The translations under genes and the position numbers were made by a program. A DNA stretch of 64,000 bases from Vicinamibacterales bacterium. GTDB taxonomy: Bacteria > Acidobacteriota > Vicinamibacteria > Vicinamibacterales > 2-12-FULL-66-21. The stretch covers positions 100,078 through 164,077 of the forward strand of contig DASXLB010000033.1 in assembly GCA_036496585.1 (NCBI GenBank). Reading direction: 5' to 3'. Positions within the stretch are counted from its first letter, which is position 1. Every line of letters begins with the position of its first letter. Of this stretch, positions 34,669 to 43,349 are shown piece after piece. The notes beneath the pieces were generated by a model. The model saw nothing but the letters and a program-made list of their open reading frames with translations, ran no database searches and was not told where the DNA came from.

Positions 34669-36459
34669 TCAGCGGTAGGCAGCCGCCTGGATTTCGTAGA
34701 GCTGCGCGTAGGGACCACCCGTCGCCATCAGCGCATCGTGGGTGCCGGTCTCGGCGACGCGGGCGCCGTCCAGCACGACGATCAGATCGGCCATCCGCAC
34801 CGTCGAGAAGCGGTGCGACACGAGAATCGTGATCCGACCGTCGGCGCGGCTGGCGCGGGCCGCCTCCGCGTAGCGCTCGAACAGCGCGTGCTCGGTCTCG
34901 GCGTCGAGCGCCGCGGTCGGCTCGTCGAGCACGACGACGAGCGGCGTGTCGCGCATGAAGCCGCGCGCCAGCGCCAGCTTCTGCCACTGGCCGAACGAGA
35001 GCTCGACTCCGGCCGGCCAGGTCGGCCCGAGCTGCGTGGCCAGACCCGACGGCAGTCGCGCCAGGACGTCGTCCGCGCCGGCGCGCCGCACGGCATTGGT
35101 CACCGCCCGATCGTCGTCGAGCCGCGCGACGTCCCCCAGACCGACCGCGCGCCGCGCGGCGAATTCGAAACGGAAAAAATCCTGAAAGGCGCCGGCCAGC
35201 CGGCCGCGCCACTCCTCGGCGCGAATCCGCGCGAGCGCGACGCCGTCGACAACGATCGCCCCCGACGTCGGCTCGTACATCTTCGCCAGCAGCTTCACCA
35301 TCGTTGTCTTGCCGGCCCCGTTCTCTCCGACGATCGCCACGACCGATCCGGCCGGGAACGACACCGTGACGTCGTCGAGCACCTGCTTCGAGGTCCCCGG
35401 GTAGGCGAACGACACGCGATCGAAATTGATGCCGTGCTTCAACGCCGGCGGCGGTGAGGCGTGGGCCGCGGCGGCGACCGACGCGGCGTAGTCTTCCAGC
35501 CAGGCGAGGCGGCGGGCGCCATACACCCAGAAGCCGCGCAGGAACCCGAGCTCGCCCACCGTGCCGCTGACGAAACGGGACAGGGCCGAGCCGGCCGCGA
35601 GTACGAGCAGCACCGATCCGACCGGCGCGCGCAGGCCGAGCGCGACGAACACCACTGCGCCCACGTAGCCGGCCGCGAAGACCGACCAGGCAGCGGCGTG
35701 CCACCCTGCCGACGCCCATCGGGCCGCCGCGACCGGCGCAAAACCCCGCATCCAGGCCTCGCGCCGCGCCGCGATCAGACGCTCGCCGATACCGGTCACC
35801 CGGACATCCTTGCCCGGCGCCGCCGTCGTCGCGACCGTGAACAGATGCCGGGCCAGGCGGGTGGGCTGCGCGGCGCGTTCCTGCGCGACGCGCTCGACGG
35901 CCGGACGCCATGTCGACGCCAGCACCGCCGGGATCGCCAGCACACCGAGCAGAGCGAGCGCCAGATGGACCGACGCAAGCAGCACGATCGTGACGCCGAG
36001 CCCGAGGATCCATGCGCAGGTCGAGAAGAGCGACATGTACATGTGCTCGAGCACGAACACCTGGTCGCGCAGCATCGCAAGGCGGTCGAGGTGCTCCGGC
36101 CGCTCCTGGTGCGCAATGGTGACGATGGACGCCTGCAGCGACGCGACGTGCGCTTCGAGCGCGATCCCGACCTTGTCGCGGAAACGGCGCTGCACGCGCG
36201 TGCTGTAGATGCCGATCAGCCACGTCGTCGCCGCGGTCACGGCCATGCCGGCGGCCGCCCAGAGCACGAGCCCCGGACGGTGCTGCTCGATTCCCTTGCC
36301 GAAGAGGAGCAGCCAGAGCGCGACGATCGCGCCCGGCACCCCCGCGAGCTGCGCGAGTGCGAACGACGCGAGCATCAGCCGCGGCTCGTGCCGGTAGCCG
36401 AGGCGGCAGAGCCGCCACATCGACGACAGGGCCGGCGGGAGGTCAGTCGAGGACGTCAT
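34669..36459 (-). CDS. ABC exporter, fused permease and ATPase (2)
   Basis: The 596-residue protein has six membrane helices in the first 330 residues and an ATPase domain from about 345: Walker A GENGAGKTTMVKLL, signature region VELSFGQWQKLALARGFM (LSFGQ instead of LSGGQ), Walker B LVVVLDEPTAALD and H-loop LVSHRFSTVRMAD. The changed signature suggests an asymmetric ATP site, normal for heterodimeric exporters. Its start lies inside the end of the partner gene (17-nt overlap). Confidence 0.9.
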   Translation of the reverse strand: MTSSTDLPPALSSMWRLCRLGYRHEPRLMLASFALAQLAGVPGAIVALWLLLFGKGIEQHRPGLVLWAAAGMAVTAATTWLIGIYSTRVQRRFRDKVGIALEAHVASLQASIVTIAHQERPEHLDRLAMLRDQVFVLEHMYMSLFSTCAWILGLGVTIVLLASVHLALALLGVLAIPAVLASTWRPAVERVAQERAAQPTRLARHLFTVATTAAPGKDVRVTGIGERLIAARREAWMRGFAPVAAARWASAGWHAAAWSVFAAGYVGAVVFVALGLRAPVGSVLLVLAAGSALSRFVSGTVGELGFLRGFWVYGARRLAWLEDYAASVAAAAHASPPPALKHGINFDRVSFAYPGTSKQVLDDVTVSFPAGSVVAIVGENGAGKTTMVKLLAKMYEPTSGAIVVDGVALARIRAEEWRGRLAGAFQDFFRFEFAARRAVGLGDVARLDDDRAVTNAVRRAGADDVLARLPSGLATQLGPTWPAGVELSFGQWQKLALARGFMRDTPLVVVLDEPTAALDAETEHALFERYAEAARASRADGRITILVSHRFSTVRMADLIVVLDGARVAETGTHDALMATGGPYAQLYEIQAAAYR

Positions 36460-38254
36460 ACGCCTTCCCCTCCTCCCCGGGCGCCGCGAACCGCTGCGCC
36501 TGCAGATCGAACATCGTGCGGTAGCGTCCGCCGAGCGCCATCAACTCGTCGTGCGTGCCGAGCTCGACCACCCGTCCGCCCTCGAGGACGCAAATACGAT
36601 CGGCGAGCCGCACTGTCGAAAAACGGTGCGAGATGAGCACCGTCGTCCGGCCGCGCGTCGCCTTCAGGATCCGCTCGAAGATCTCTTTCTCGCCGCGAAC
36701 GTCGAGCTGCGCCGTCGGCTCGTCGAGCAGCACGAGGCCGGCGCCCTCGTGGATGGCGCACAGCGCTCGGGCGAGCGCGACACGCTGCCATTGGCCGCCG
36801 GAGAGGTCGATGCCGCCGTCATAGCCGCGCGAGAGAATCGTGCCGAGCGGCGCCAGCCCGGCCGCTCCCGCCTGCTGCAACGCGGTTTCGATCGCGGCGA
36901 CGGGCGCTCCGGCTGGCGCCACGTTGTCGCCGAGCGGCCATTCGAAGCGCGTGAAGTCCTGGAAGACCGCCGTGACGCGGGCGCGCCAGGCGTCGAGCGA
37001 CAGTTCCCGGACGTCGACGCCGTCGACCTCGATCGTCCCTTGCTGCGGGTCGTACAACCGGCAGAGCAGCTTCGCGAGCGTCGTCTTGCCGGCGCCGTTG
37101 CTGCCGACGATGGCGAGCGACTGCCCGGAGGGAATCGTCAGGTCGAAGCCGTCGAGCACCTGGTAGGCAGGGTCTGTGGACCCGGCGGCGACTGGATACG
37201 CGAACGACACGCCGCGGAAGCGAATCTCGTGCGCGGGACGGCCGGCCGCCGGACGCGTGCCAGCGGCAAGCGCGCCTGTGGACGCCATCACTGACTCGAG
37301 TCGTCGGACCGCAGCCACCGGCGCGGCCGCGCCGTCGAGCGCCCAGCTCAAGCCGCCGAATGCAATCTGCGATACGCCGACTGCGACCTGCGAGAACGCG
37401 ACGAGCCGCGCCAGGCTGAGCGAGCCGTCGATCGCGGCCTGGGCCATCGCCCAGAAGACGATGAGGTTCGCGGCGCAGACGACCAGTACCGTCACCAGCA
37501 TCGGCCTCTCGCGCAGACGGGTGGCTTCGTATTGCAGCCGGTGCAGCACGGTGCGGGCGGCGGTGAAACGATCGATCGTCCAGGGCGCGAGCGCGAACAG
37601 CCGCAGCTCCTTGGCCGACGGCGGATCCACCGCGAGGCGATACGCGTACTCGGCCTCGCGCTGTGCGGCGCGTACCTCCGGCGTATTTCGATCCCGCCAG
37701 ACGCCGCTCTCGCGAAGCAGCCAATGCGTGCTGCCCCAGGCCGCGCCGAGCAGGAGCGGCGTCCACCAGTTGAACGCAAACAGCACCACCGCGCAGGCAA
37801 TGCCGCCAATCAGGCCCAGCAGACCGCCCGCGATGAATTCGACGTCGATGTTGAGCGGCGGTCCCGTCAACCCCAGGTCGAAGTCGCGCGCCACCGTGAG
37901 ATCCGACATCAGGCCCGGGTCCTCGAGGTGCCGGACGCCCGGCGGGCCGACGCACGCCAGCGTCAGCCGGTCGTACAGCCACGAGGCTGTCCGATCGCCC
38001 AGATTGGCGCTGATCGCCTGTTGAACGGGCGGCAGGACCTGCAGCAGCACGAAGACCGCGCCGGTTATCGCGAGCGGTACCGACAGCGGTGTGCCGTGCG
38101 TGACGGCGCCGACGAGCAGCCCCATCGCCAGGCCGAACGCCGCGCCGAGCAGTCCGCGCAGCACGAGCACCGCCCACCAGGCCGCCGCCAGCAGCGGTGC
38201 GGCCGTGCTCAGCGCGGCGAAGAATCGCCACTCGTCCCGATCGGTCACACGCAT
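36443..38254 (-). CDS. ABC exporter, fused permease and ATPase (3)
   Basis: A 603-residue half-transporter starting MRVTDRDEWRFFAALSTAAP. The membrane domain is at about residues 15-330, the ATPase domain from about 345: Walker A GSNGAGKTTLAKLL, signature DLSGGQWQRVALARAL, Walker B LVLLDEPTAQLD, H-loop LISHRFSTVRLAD. It overlaps the next ABC gene by 17 nt and probably forms a heterodimer with it. The same frame stays open for another 2.8 kb antisense to the GH31 gene, but that stretch is a shadow. ATG 38254 starts a standard exporter. Confidence 0.88.
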   Translation of the reverse strand: MRVTDRDEWRFFAALSTAAPLLAAAWWAVLVLRGLLGAAFGLAMGLLVGAVTHGTPLSVPLAITGAVFVLLQVLPPVQQAISANLGDRTASWLYDRLTLACVGPPGVRHLEDPGLMSDLTVARDFDLGLTGPPLNIDVEFIAGGLLGLIGGIACAVVLFAFNWWTPLLLGAAWGSTHWLLRESGVWRDRNTPEVRAAQREAEYAYRLAVDPPSAKELRLFALAPWTIDRFTAARTVLHRLQYEATRLRERPMLVTVLVVCAANLIVFWAMAQAAIDGSLSLARLVAFSQVAVGVSQIAFGGLSWALDGAAAPVAAVRRLESVMASTGALAAGTRPAAGRPAHEIRFRGVSFAYPVAAGSTDPAYQVLDGFDLTIPSGQSLAIVGSNGAGKTTLAKLLCRLYDPQQGTIEVDGVDVRELSLDAWRARVTAVFQDFTRFEWPLGDNVAPAGAPVAAIETALQQAGAAGLAPLGTILSRGYDGGIDLSGGQWQRVALARALCAIHEGAGLVLLDEPTAQLDVRGEKEIFERILKATRGRTTVLISHRFSTVRLADRICVLEGGRVVELGTHDELMALGGRYRTMFDLQAQRFAAPGEEGKAYDVLD

Positions 38255-38308
38255 TGCAGCTTCACGCGCCTCGGCGCCCCGCGGCCGGTGTGGCAGTATA
38301 TCGAGCAA

Positions 38309-40933
38309 ATGTTGCAATTCGCTGCGGGTGCGATCGCGTTGGCGGCGGGGTTCTCCCAGGGGGCGGCGCGAACGGACGGCGTCGAGCGGGTCGCGGACGG
38401 AATCCGGCTGCGCACCGCCGCCGGCGTGGTGACGCTGCACGTCGAGACGGAGGCGATCGTCCGCGTCACGTTTGCCAAAAGGCCTGACTTCCGCGCCGAC
38501 GACATGGTCGTCGTCGGACCGAAGGGCGCCGCGCCGGTGTGGAAGACCGCGTCGAGCGCCTCGACCGTCACGTTGACGACGGCCAGGCTGCGCGTGACGA
38601 TCGCCCGCGCTGATGGCGCGGTCGCCTTCGCCGATGCCTCCGGACACCCGATCCTCGCGGAGGCGGCAGATGGTCATCGGCTGACCGCCGCGGAGGTGCA
38701 AGGCGAACAGACCTTCCACGTACAACAGGTGTGGAAGGCGAATGACGACGAGTCGATCTACGGCCTCGGCCAGCGCCAGGAAGGCAAGCTCGACATCAAG
38801 GGGTACGACCTGGACCTTTGGCAGCGCAACACCGTCGTTGAGCTGCCGATGTTCGTGTCGAGCCGCGGCTACGGCATACTCTGGGACAACACCGCGCCGT
38901 CGAAGTTCGGCGACATCGCGCCGTTCGAGGCGCTGCCGGCGACGGCCGACCGCGTCACCGCGCCGGTCACCGGCGACTACCAGTTCCAGACGTACTCGAA
39001 CGGCGAGACGAAGGTCTGGCTCGACGGCGTACTGCGCATCGATCACTACAAGCAGAACTGGGCGACCGAATACGACCAGTTCAAGGTGCACCTCGAAGCT
39101 GGCAGGACCTACCCGCTCAAGGTGACGAATACCGGCGGCACGACGCTCGAGCTGCGCTGGAAGAAGCCGGTGGCCCAGGCGACGTCGATGTGGTCGGAGG
39201 TCGGCGACGGCGTCGACTACTACTTCATCTACGGTCCGGAGATCGATCAGGTGATCGCCGGCTACCGCGCGCTGACCGGTCAGGCGTCGATGCTCCCGGC
39301 CTGGGCCTTCGGCTTCTGGCAGTCGAAGAACAAGTACAACACGCAGGACGAGATCCTGAAGACAGTGGCGGAATTTCGCCGCCGCCGGATTCCGATGGAC
39401 ACCATCGTGCAGGACTGGCAGTACTGGCCGATCGATCGGTGGGGCGATCACGAGTTCGAAGCGTCGCGCTATCCGGATCCGGACGCGATGATCAAGGGGA
39501 TCCACGACGCGCACGCGCACTTCATGATCTCGGTCTGGGGGAAGTTCTATCCGACGACCCGCAACTACAAGGCGATGGACGCGATCCATGCCCTCTATCC
39601 GACGACCGCGACGGATCACGTCAAGGACTGGCTGAACCGGGAATACTCGTTCTATGACACCTTCAACGCGCCGGCGCGCGCGCTGTTCTGGGACCAGGTG
39701 AACCGCGCGCTCTTCCGTCGCGGCGTCGACGCGTGGTGGATGGACGCGACCGAGCCCGATCTCGTGCAGCCGTCGCCGCCGACGCTCGAGTCGACGCGGC
39801 GCTTCATCGATCGCACCGCGGTCGGCACCGCATCGCGCGTGATGAGCGCGTATCCGCTGATGAACAGCAAGGCGGTATACGACGGCCAGCGCAGCACGGC
39901 GCCCGACCAGCGGGTCTTCATCTTGACGCGCTCGGGCTTTGCCGGCATCCAGCGCTACGCGACGGTCACGTGGTCCGGCGACATCACGTCGACGTTCCAG
40001 ACGCTGCGCAAGCAGATCACCGCGGGGCTCGGCTTTTCGATCGCCGGCGACCCGTACTGGACCACCGACACCGGCGGCTACACGATGGACCGCCGGTTCG
40101 CGCAGGCGAAGGACGGCGACGCGCTCGACGAGTGGCGCGAGTTGAACGCGCGCTGGTTCCAGTACTCGACCTTCTCGCCGATCCTGCGCGTGCACGGGAC
40201 CGATCGGCCCCGCGAGATGTGGAACCTCGGCGACGAGTCGACGGACGTCTACAAAACCGAACTGGCGTTCGACAAGCTGCGCTACGCGCTCTTTCCCTAC
40301 ATCTATTCCGTTGCCGGCGCCGTGACGCAGGACGGGGCCACGCTCATGCGGCCGCTGGTGATGGACTTCCGCGCCGATACCAGGGCGCGCGACGTCACCG
40401 ACGAATACATGTTCGGGCCAGCGTTTCTCGTCAACCCCGTCACCGAGTACAAGGCGCGCACGCGCCCGGTTTACCTGCCGGCCGGCACGGCCTGGTACGA
40501 CTTCTGGACTGGCACGCGCACGGCCGGCGGCCAGGCGATCACCGCCGACGCCCCAGTCAGTCGGCTGCCGCTGTATGTTCGCGCCGGTTCGATCGTCCCG
40601 TTCGGGCCCGACCAGCAGTACATCGGCGAAGCACCAGACGCGCCGATCACGCTCCATGTCTACGCCGGCGCCGATGGCCGCTTCTCGCTCTATGAAGATG
40701 ACGGGAAGTCCTACGGCTACGAGCGAGGCGAGTTCGCGCGCATCCCGATCGCGTGGAACGATGCGACGCGCACGCTGACGATCGGCGCCCGCACGGGCAG
40801 CTACCCCGGCATGCCGGCGACCCGCACGTTCACCGTCGTGCTCGTGACGCCGCAGTCGGCGGTCGGTTACGGTGCGGGAGGGACCAACCCGATTGCCTAC
40901 ACCGGCGCCGCCGTCAGCACGCGGGTGCGGTGA
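38309..40933 (+). CDS. Glycoside hydrolase family 31 (alpha-glucosidase/xylosidase) with inserted PA14 domain
   Basis: The 874-residue protein has a signal peptide (QFAAGAIALAAGFSQGAA), an N-terminal beta-sandwich (residues about 30-200), a PA14-like insert (about 210-270, TGDYQFQTYSNGETKVWLDG), and the (beta/alpha)8 catalytic barrel with nucleophile motif WWMDATEPD and general-acid region TRSGFAGIQRYATVTWSGD. A C-terminal beta domain follows (YVRAGSIVPFGP, FSLYEDDGKSYGYERGEF). The PA14 insertion occurs in GH31 xyloglucan alpha-xylosidases (CjXyl31A type), so an exported xyloglucan/oligosaccharide xylosidase is plausible. Its stop overlaps a 48-residue lipoprotein gene by 3 nt. Confidence 0.92.
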   Translation: MLQFAAGAIALAAGFSQGAARTDGVERVADGIRLRTAAGVVTLHVETEAIVRVTFAKRPDFRADDMVVVGPKGAAPVWKTASSASTVTLTTARLRVTIARADGAVAFADASGHPILAEAADGHRLTAAEVQGEQTFHVQQVWKANDDESIYGLGQRQEGKLDIKGYDLDLWQRNTVVELPMFVSSRGYGILWDNTAPSKFGDIAPFEALPATADRVTAPVTGDYQFQTYSNGETKVWLDGVLRIDHYKQNWATEYDQFKVHLEAGRTYPLKVTNTGGTTLELRWKKPVAQATSMWSEVGDGVDYYFIYGPEIDQVIAGYRALTGQASMLPAWAFGFWQSKNKYNTQDEILKTVAEFRRRRIPMDTIVQDWQYWPIDRWGDHEFEASRYPDPDAMIKGIHDAHAHFMISVWGKFYPTTRNYKAMDAIHALYPTTATDHVKDWLNREYSFYDTFNAPARALFWDQVNRALFRRGVDAWWMDATEPDLVQPSPPTLESTRRFIDRTAVGTASRVMSAYPLMNSKAVYDGQRSTAPDQRVFILTRSGFAGIQRYATVTWSGDITSTFQTLRKQITAGLGFSIAGDPYWTTDTGGYTMDRRFAQAKDGDALDEWRELNARWFQYSTFSPILRVHGTDRPREMWNLGDESTDVYKTELAFDKLRYALFPYIYSVAGAVTQDGATLMRPLVMDFRADTRARDVTDEYMFGPAFLVNPVTEYKARTRPVYLPAGTAWYDFWTGTRTAGGQAITADAPVSRLPLYVRAGSIVPFGPDQQYIGEAPDAPITLHVYAGADGRFSLYEDDGKSYGYERGEFARIPIAWNDATRTLTIGARTGSYPGMPATRTFTVVLVTPQSAVGYGAGGTNPIAYTGAAVSTRVR

Positions 40934-41076
40934 CGCGCTTGGGACGCACGAAGCAAGTCCGACTCGCCGGCGTGTTCGTGGTCCTGACCCTGCTCCTGGC
41001 GGCCTGCGATGTCGACTTGTTCGGCAACGATCGCCAGCCGCTGAGAATCCGCTCCGGGTCCACCGTGTCACAGTGA
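40930..41076 (+). CDS. 48-residue lipoprotein
   Basis: GTG 40930 overlaps the GH31 stop codon. The product has a basic N-terminus (TRLGRTKQVRLAG), a hydrophobic stretch and the lipobox LLLAAC, followed by only about 22 residues (DVDLFGNDRQPLRIRSGSTV). It looks like a tiny lipoprotein translated together with the glycosidase. The membrane-protein gene starts immediately after its stop. No named family. Confidence 0.6.
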   Translation: MTRLGRTKQVRLAGVFVVLTLLLAACDVDLFGNDRQPLRIRSGSTVSQ

Positions 41077-41343
41077 ATGCCAATGAAATCTGGCCGGGCG
41101 CGGACGTATTGGTTTTCCGCGAAGCGCTCCGGTTGGGGATGGGGCCCGCCGTCCGCCTGGCAAGGGTGGGTCGTTCTCATCCTCTACCTCGCGCTGGTCT
41201 TTGGCGGCATCCCCTATGTGCACGCGACTCGCGGGAGTGTTGTCTACGTCGCGTACGTCTTCGTCCTCACGGCCGCCCTCGTCGCCGTCTGCTGGCTCAC
41301 GGGTGAACGTCCGCGCTGGCGCTGGGGAGGGCGTGATGGCTGA
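41077..41343 (+). CDS. Small two-helix membrane protein
   Basis: The 88-residue product has a polar start rich in Trp/Gly (YWFSAKRSGWGWGPPSAWQG), then two membrane helices (WVVLILYLALVFGGIPYV and GSVVYVAYVFVLTAALVAV), and a charged tail. The GWGWGxPxxWQGW motif is seen in small conserved hypothetical membrane proteins. It begins directly after the stop of the 48-residue lipoprotein; ATG 41083 is an alternative start. Confidence 0.68.
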   Translation: MPMKSGRARTYWFSAKRSGWGWGPPSAWQGWVVLILYLALVFGGIPYVHATRGSVVYVAYVFVLTAALVAVCWLTGERPRWRWGGRDG

Positions 41344-41403
41344 GCCTTACCTGCTCACGGGTTACCATGCTCGCGGCATGAGCGTCCGACCGGCCACTGC
41401 TGA

Positions 41404-42735
41404 ATGACGAACGCCAAGGACGCGTTCTCGCCGGTCCCGCGGCTGTTAGCCGGGCTCATTCTGACGCTGTTCGCCGTCGTTGCCTACTCGTGGTACATCG
41501 CCGCGCGGATCGCCGACCTGCGCGCCGTGCAGACGGAGCTGACCGATCGTAACCGCCGCGACTCGCTGCAGCTGCTCCGGATCCAGAACGACCTCAACAC
41601 GCTCGGCCTGGCGATGCGCGACATGCTCGATCCCGAAGAGCACTACAAGCTGACGGCATGGTCGGCTCAGTTCGATCGCATTCGCACGGATCTCGGCGAC
41701 GCGCTGAAGAAGGAAGCGGACGCGTCGGGAGCGCGCCGCACGCCGGAGCAGCGTCGGTACCTGGAAGACTCGGTGGCGCAGTTCTTCGACGCCTCACAGC
41801 GGATCTTCGAGCTTGCCGCCGGCGGCCGTGAAGAGGATGCCCGCGCCGAGATCCGGCTGTCGCTGCAGGCGCGGCAGGCGGCACTCGCCACCGCCGTCGC
41901 GCGCCTGCTCGTCCAGAACAACGAAGCCGAAGAGCGGACCGCGCAGGACGTCCAGAACATCTACGTCGCGGTGCAGCGGCGCGTCTACCTGTTCCTGGCC
42001 GCGACGCTGCTCGTCATCGCGGCGACGTCGCTCTATCTCATGCGCGCCAACCGGCGGCTGTTCGCGCGCATGGCGCGGCTGTCCGACGAGCGGCGCGAGC
42101 TGACGCAGCAAATCCTCACGGCGCGCGAGGAGACCCTCAAGGAGATCTCGCGCGAGCTGCACGACGAGTTCGGCCAGCTGCTGACCGCGATCGGGACGAT
42201 GCTTGGCCGCGTGACGAAGCAGGCCCCTGCCGACTCGCCGCTCGCCGCCGATCTGCGCGAGATCTCGGAGATCGCCCAGACGGCTCTCGATCGCACGCGC
42301 GGCCTGGCGCAAACGCTCCACCCCTCACTGCTCGAGGAGCTCGGCCTCGACAGCACCGTGGAATGGTATCTTTCGACAGTGGAGCGGCAGTTCGGCGTCC
42401 AGGTCACCTACGCGCGAACGGGCACGCCGGCCGCGCTCGATCAGATGACGACGATCCACGTCTACCGCGTCCTGCAGGAAGCGATGAACAACGTCGCCCG
42501 CCATTCCGGCACGCGCCGCGTTTGGGTGCGGCTCGACAACGGCGGCAACGGCCTCCGTCTCGAGGTCGAGGATCACGGCACCGGCGTCGGCGCTGGCGGC
42601 CGCCGCGGCCTCGGACTGGTGACGATGCGCGAGCGGGCCGCGCTCATCGGCGGCACGCTCCAGGTCCTGGCGCCCGAGGCGGGCGGCACGCTCGTCCGCC
42701 TCGCCGTGCCGCAGCGCCGCGCGAGCACGGCATGA
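41404..42735 (+). CDS. NarL-type sensor histidine kinase (HisKA_3)
   Basis: A 443-residue kinase with a first membrane helix (about 13-33), a long helical extracytoplasmic domain (about 35-193, four-helix-bundle/CHASE3-like), a second helix (about 194-214), a HisKA_3 domain with phospho-accepting H253 in KEISRELHDEFGQLLTAIGT, and an ATPase domain with N box YRVLQEAMNNVARHSG and G box GRRGLGLVTMRERAALIGG. Its stop overlaps the regulator start by 4 nt (ATGA). Confidence 0.92.
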   Translation: MTNAKDAFSPVPRLLAGLILTLFAVVAYSWYIAARIADLRAVQTELTDRNRRDSLQLLRIQNDLNTLGLAMRDMLDPEEHYKLTAWSAQFDRIRTDLGDALKKEADASGARRTPEQRRYLEDSVAQFFDASQRIFELAAGGREEDARAEIRLSLQARQAALATAVARLLVQNNEAEERTAQDVQNIYVAVQRRVYLFLAATLLVIAATSLYLMRANRRLFARMARLSDERRELTQQILTAREETLKEISRELHDEFGQLLTAIGTMLGRVTKQAPADSPLAADLREISEIAQTALDRTRGLAQTLHPSLLEELGLDSTVEWYLSTVERQFGVQVTYARTGTPAALDQMTTIHVYRVLQEAMNNVARHSGTRRVWVRLDNGGNGLRLEVEDHGTGVGAGGRRGLGLVTMRERAALIGGTLQVLAPEAGGTLVRLAVPQRRASTA

Positions 42736-43349
42736 AGCCGATCACGGTCCTCCTCGCCGACGACCACGCGGTCGTCAGACGCGGCTTCCGCCGGCTGCTC
42801 GAAGACGATCCCGGCATCAGCGTGGTCGGCGAAGCGAGCGACGGCGAGGATGCCATCCGGCTCGCCGGCGAGCTGGCGCCGCAGGTGGTGGTGATGGACG
42901 CGGCGATGCCGGGCACCAACGGGCTGGTCGCCACGCAGACGATCGCCGACCGCCATCCCGACATCTCGGTGCTCATGCTGAGCATGCACTCCGAGCAGAC
43001 GCTGGTGCGGCAGGCGTTTGCGGCCGGCGCGAAGGGCTACGTGCTGAAGAATGCCATCGACCTCGACCTCGCCGCCGCCGTGAAACGCGTCGCCGCCGGC
43101 GAGAAGGTGGTCGATCCGGCCGTTGCGACGCCGGCGGCCGACGGGAAGAGACGCCTGACGCCGCGCGAAATGGAAGTGCTACAGCTCATTTGCCGCGGAC
43201 TCTCGAACAAGGAAGCCGCCACGCAGCTGAACGTCAGCGCCAACACCGTCGCGGTGCACCGCGCCAGCATCATGAACACCGTCGGCGTCCACAACGCCGC
43301 TGAACTCGTCATGTACGCGCTGCAGCACGGGCTGATCAGTCCGCTGTGA
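42732..43349 (+). CDS. NarL/FixJ-type response regulator
   Basis: A 205-residue regulator with receiver (VLLADDHAVVRRGFR; phospho-acceptor D56 in VVVMDAAMPGTNG; GYVLKNA) and LuxR-type helix-turn-helix (LTPREMEVLQLICRGLSNKE, NVSANTVAVHRASIM). Coupled at both ends: ATGA with the kinase and GTGA with the CRTAC1 gene. This makes the downstream protein part of the same regulatory unit. Confidence 0.93.
   Translation: MKPITVLLADDHAVVRRGFRRLLEDDPGISVVGEASDGEDAIRLAGELAPQVVVMDAAMPGTNGLVATQTIADRHPDISVLMLSMHSEQTLVRQAFAAGAKGYVLKNAIDLDLAAAVKRVAAGEKVVDPAVATPAADGKRRLTPREMEVLQLICRGLSNKEAATQLNVSANTVAVHRASIMNTVGVHNAAELVMYALQHGLISPL

Noticed and set aside
38255-41083. Minus-strand frame open for about 2.8 kb beyond the start of the ABC exporter gene (3)
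   Set aside because: It lies antisense to the intact GH31 gene and small downstream genes, is Arg/Val/Asp-rich without any domain, and follows from GC-rich third codon positions.
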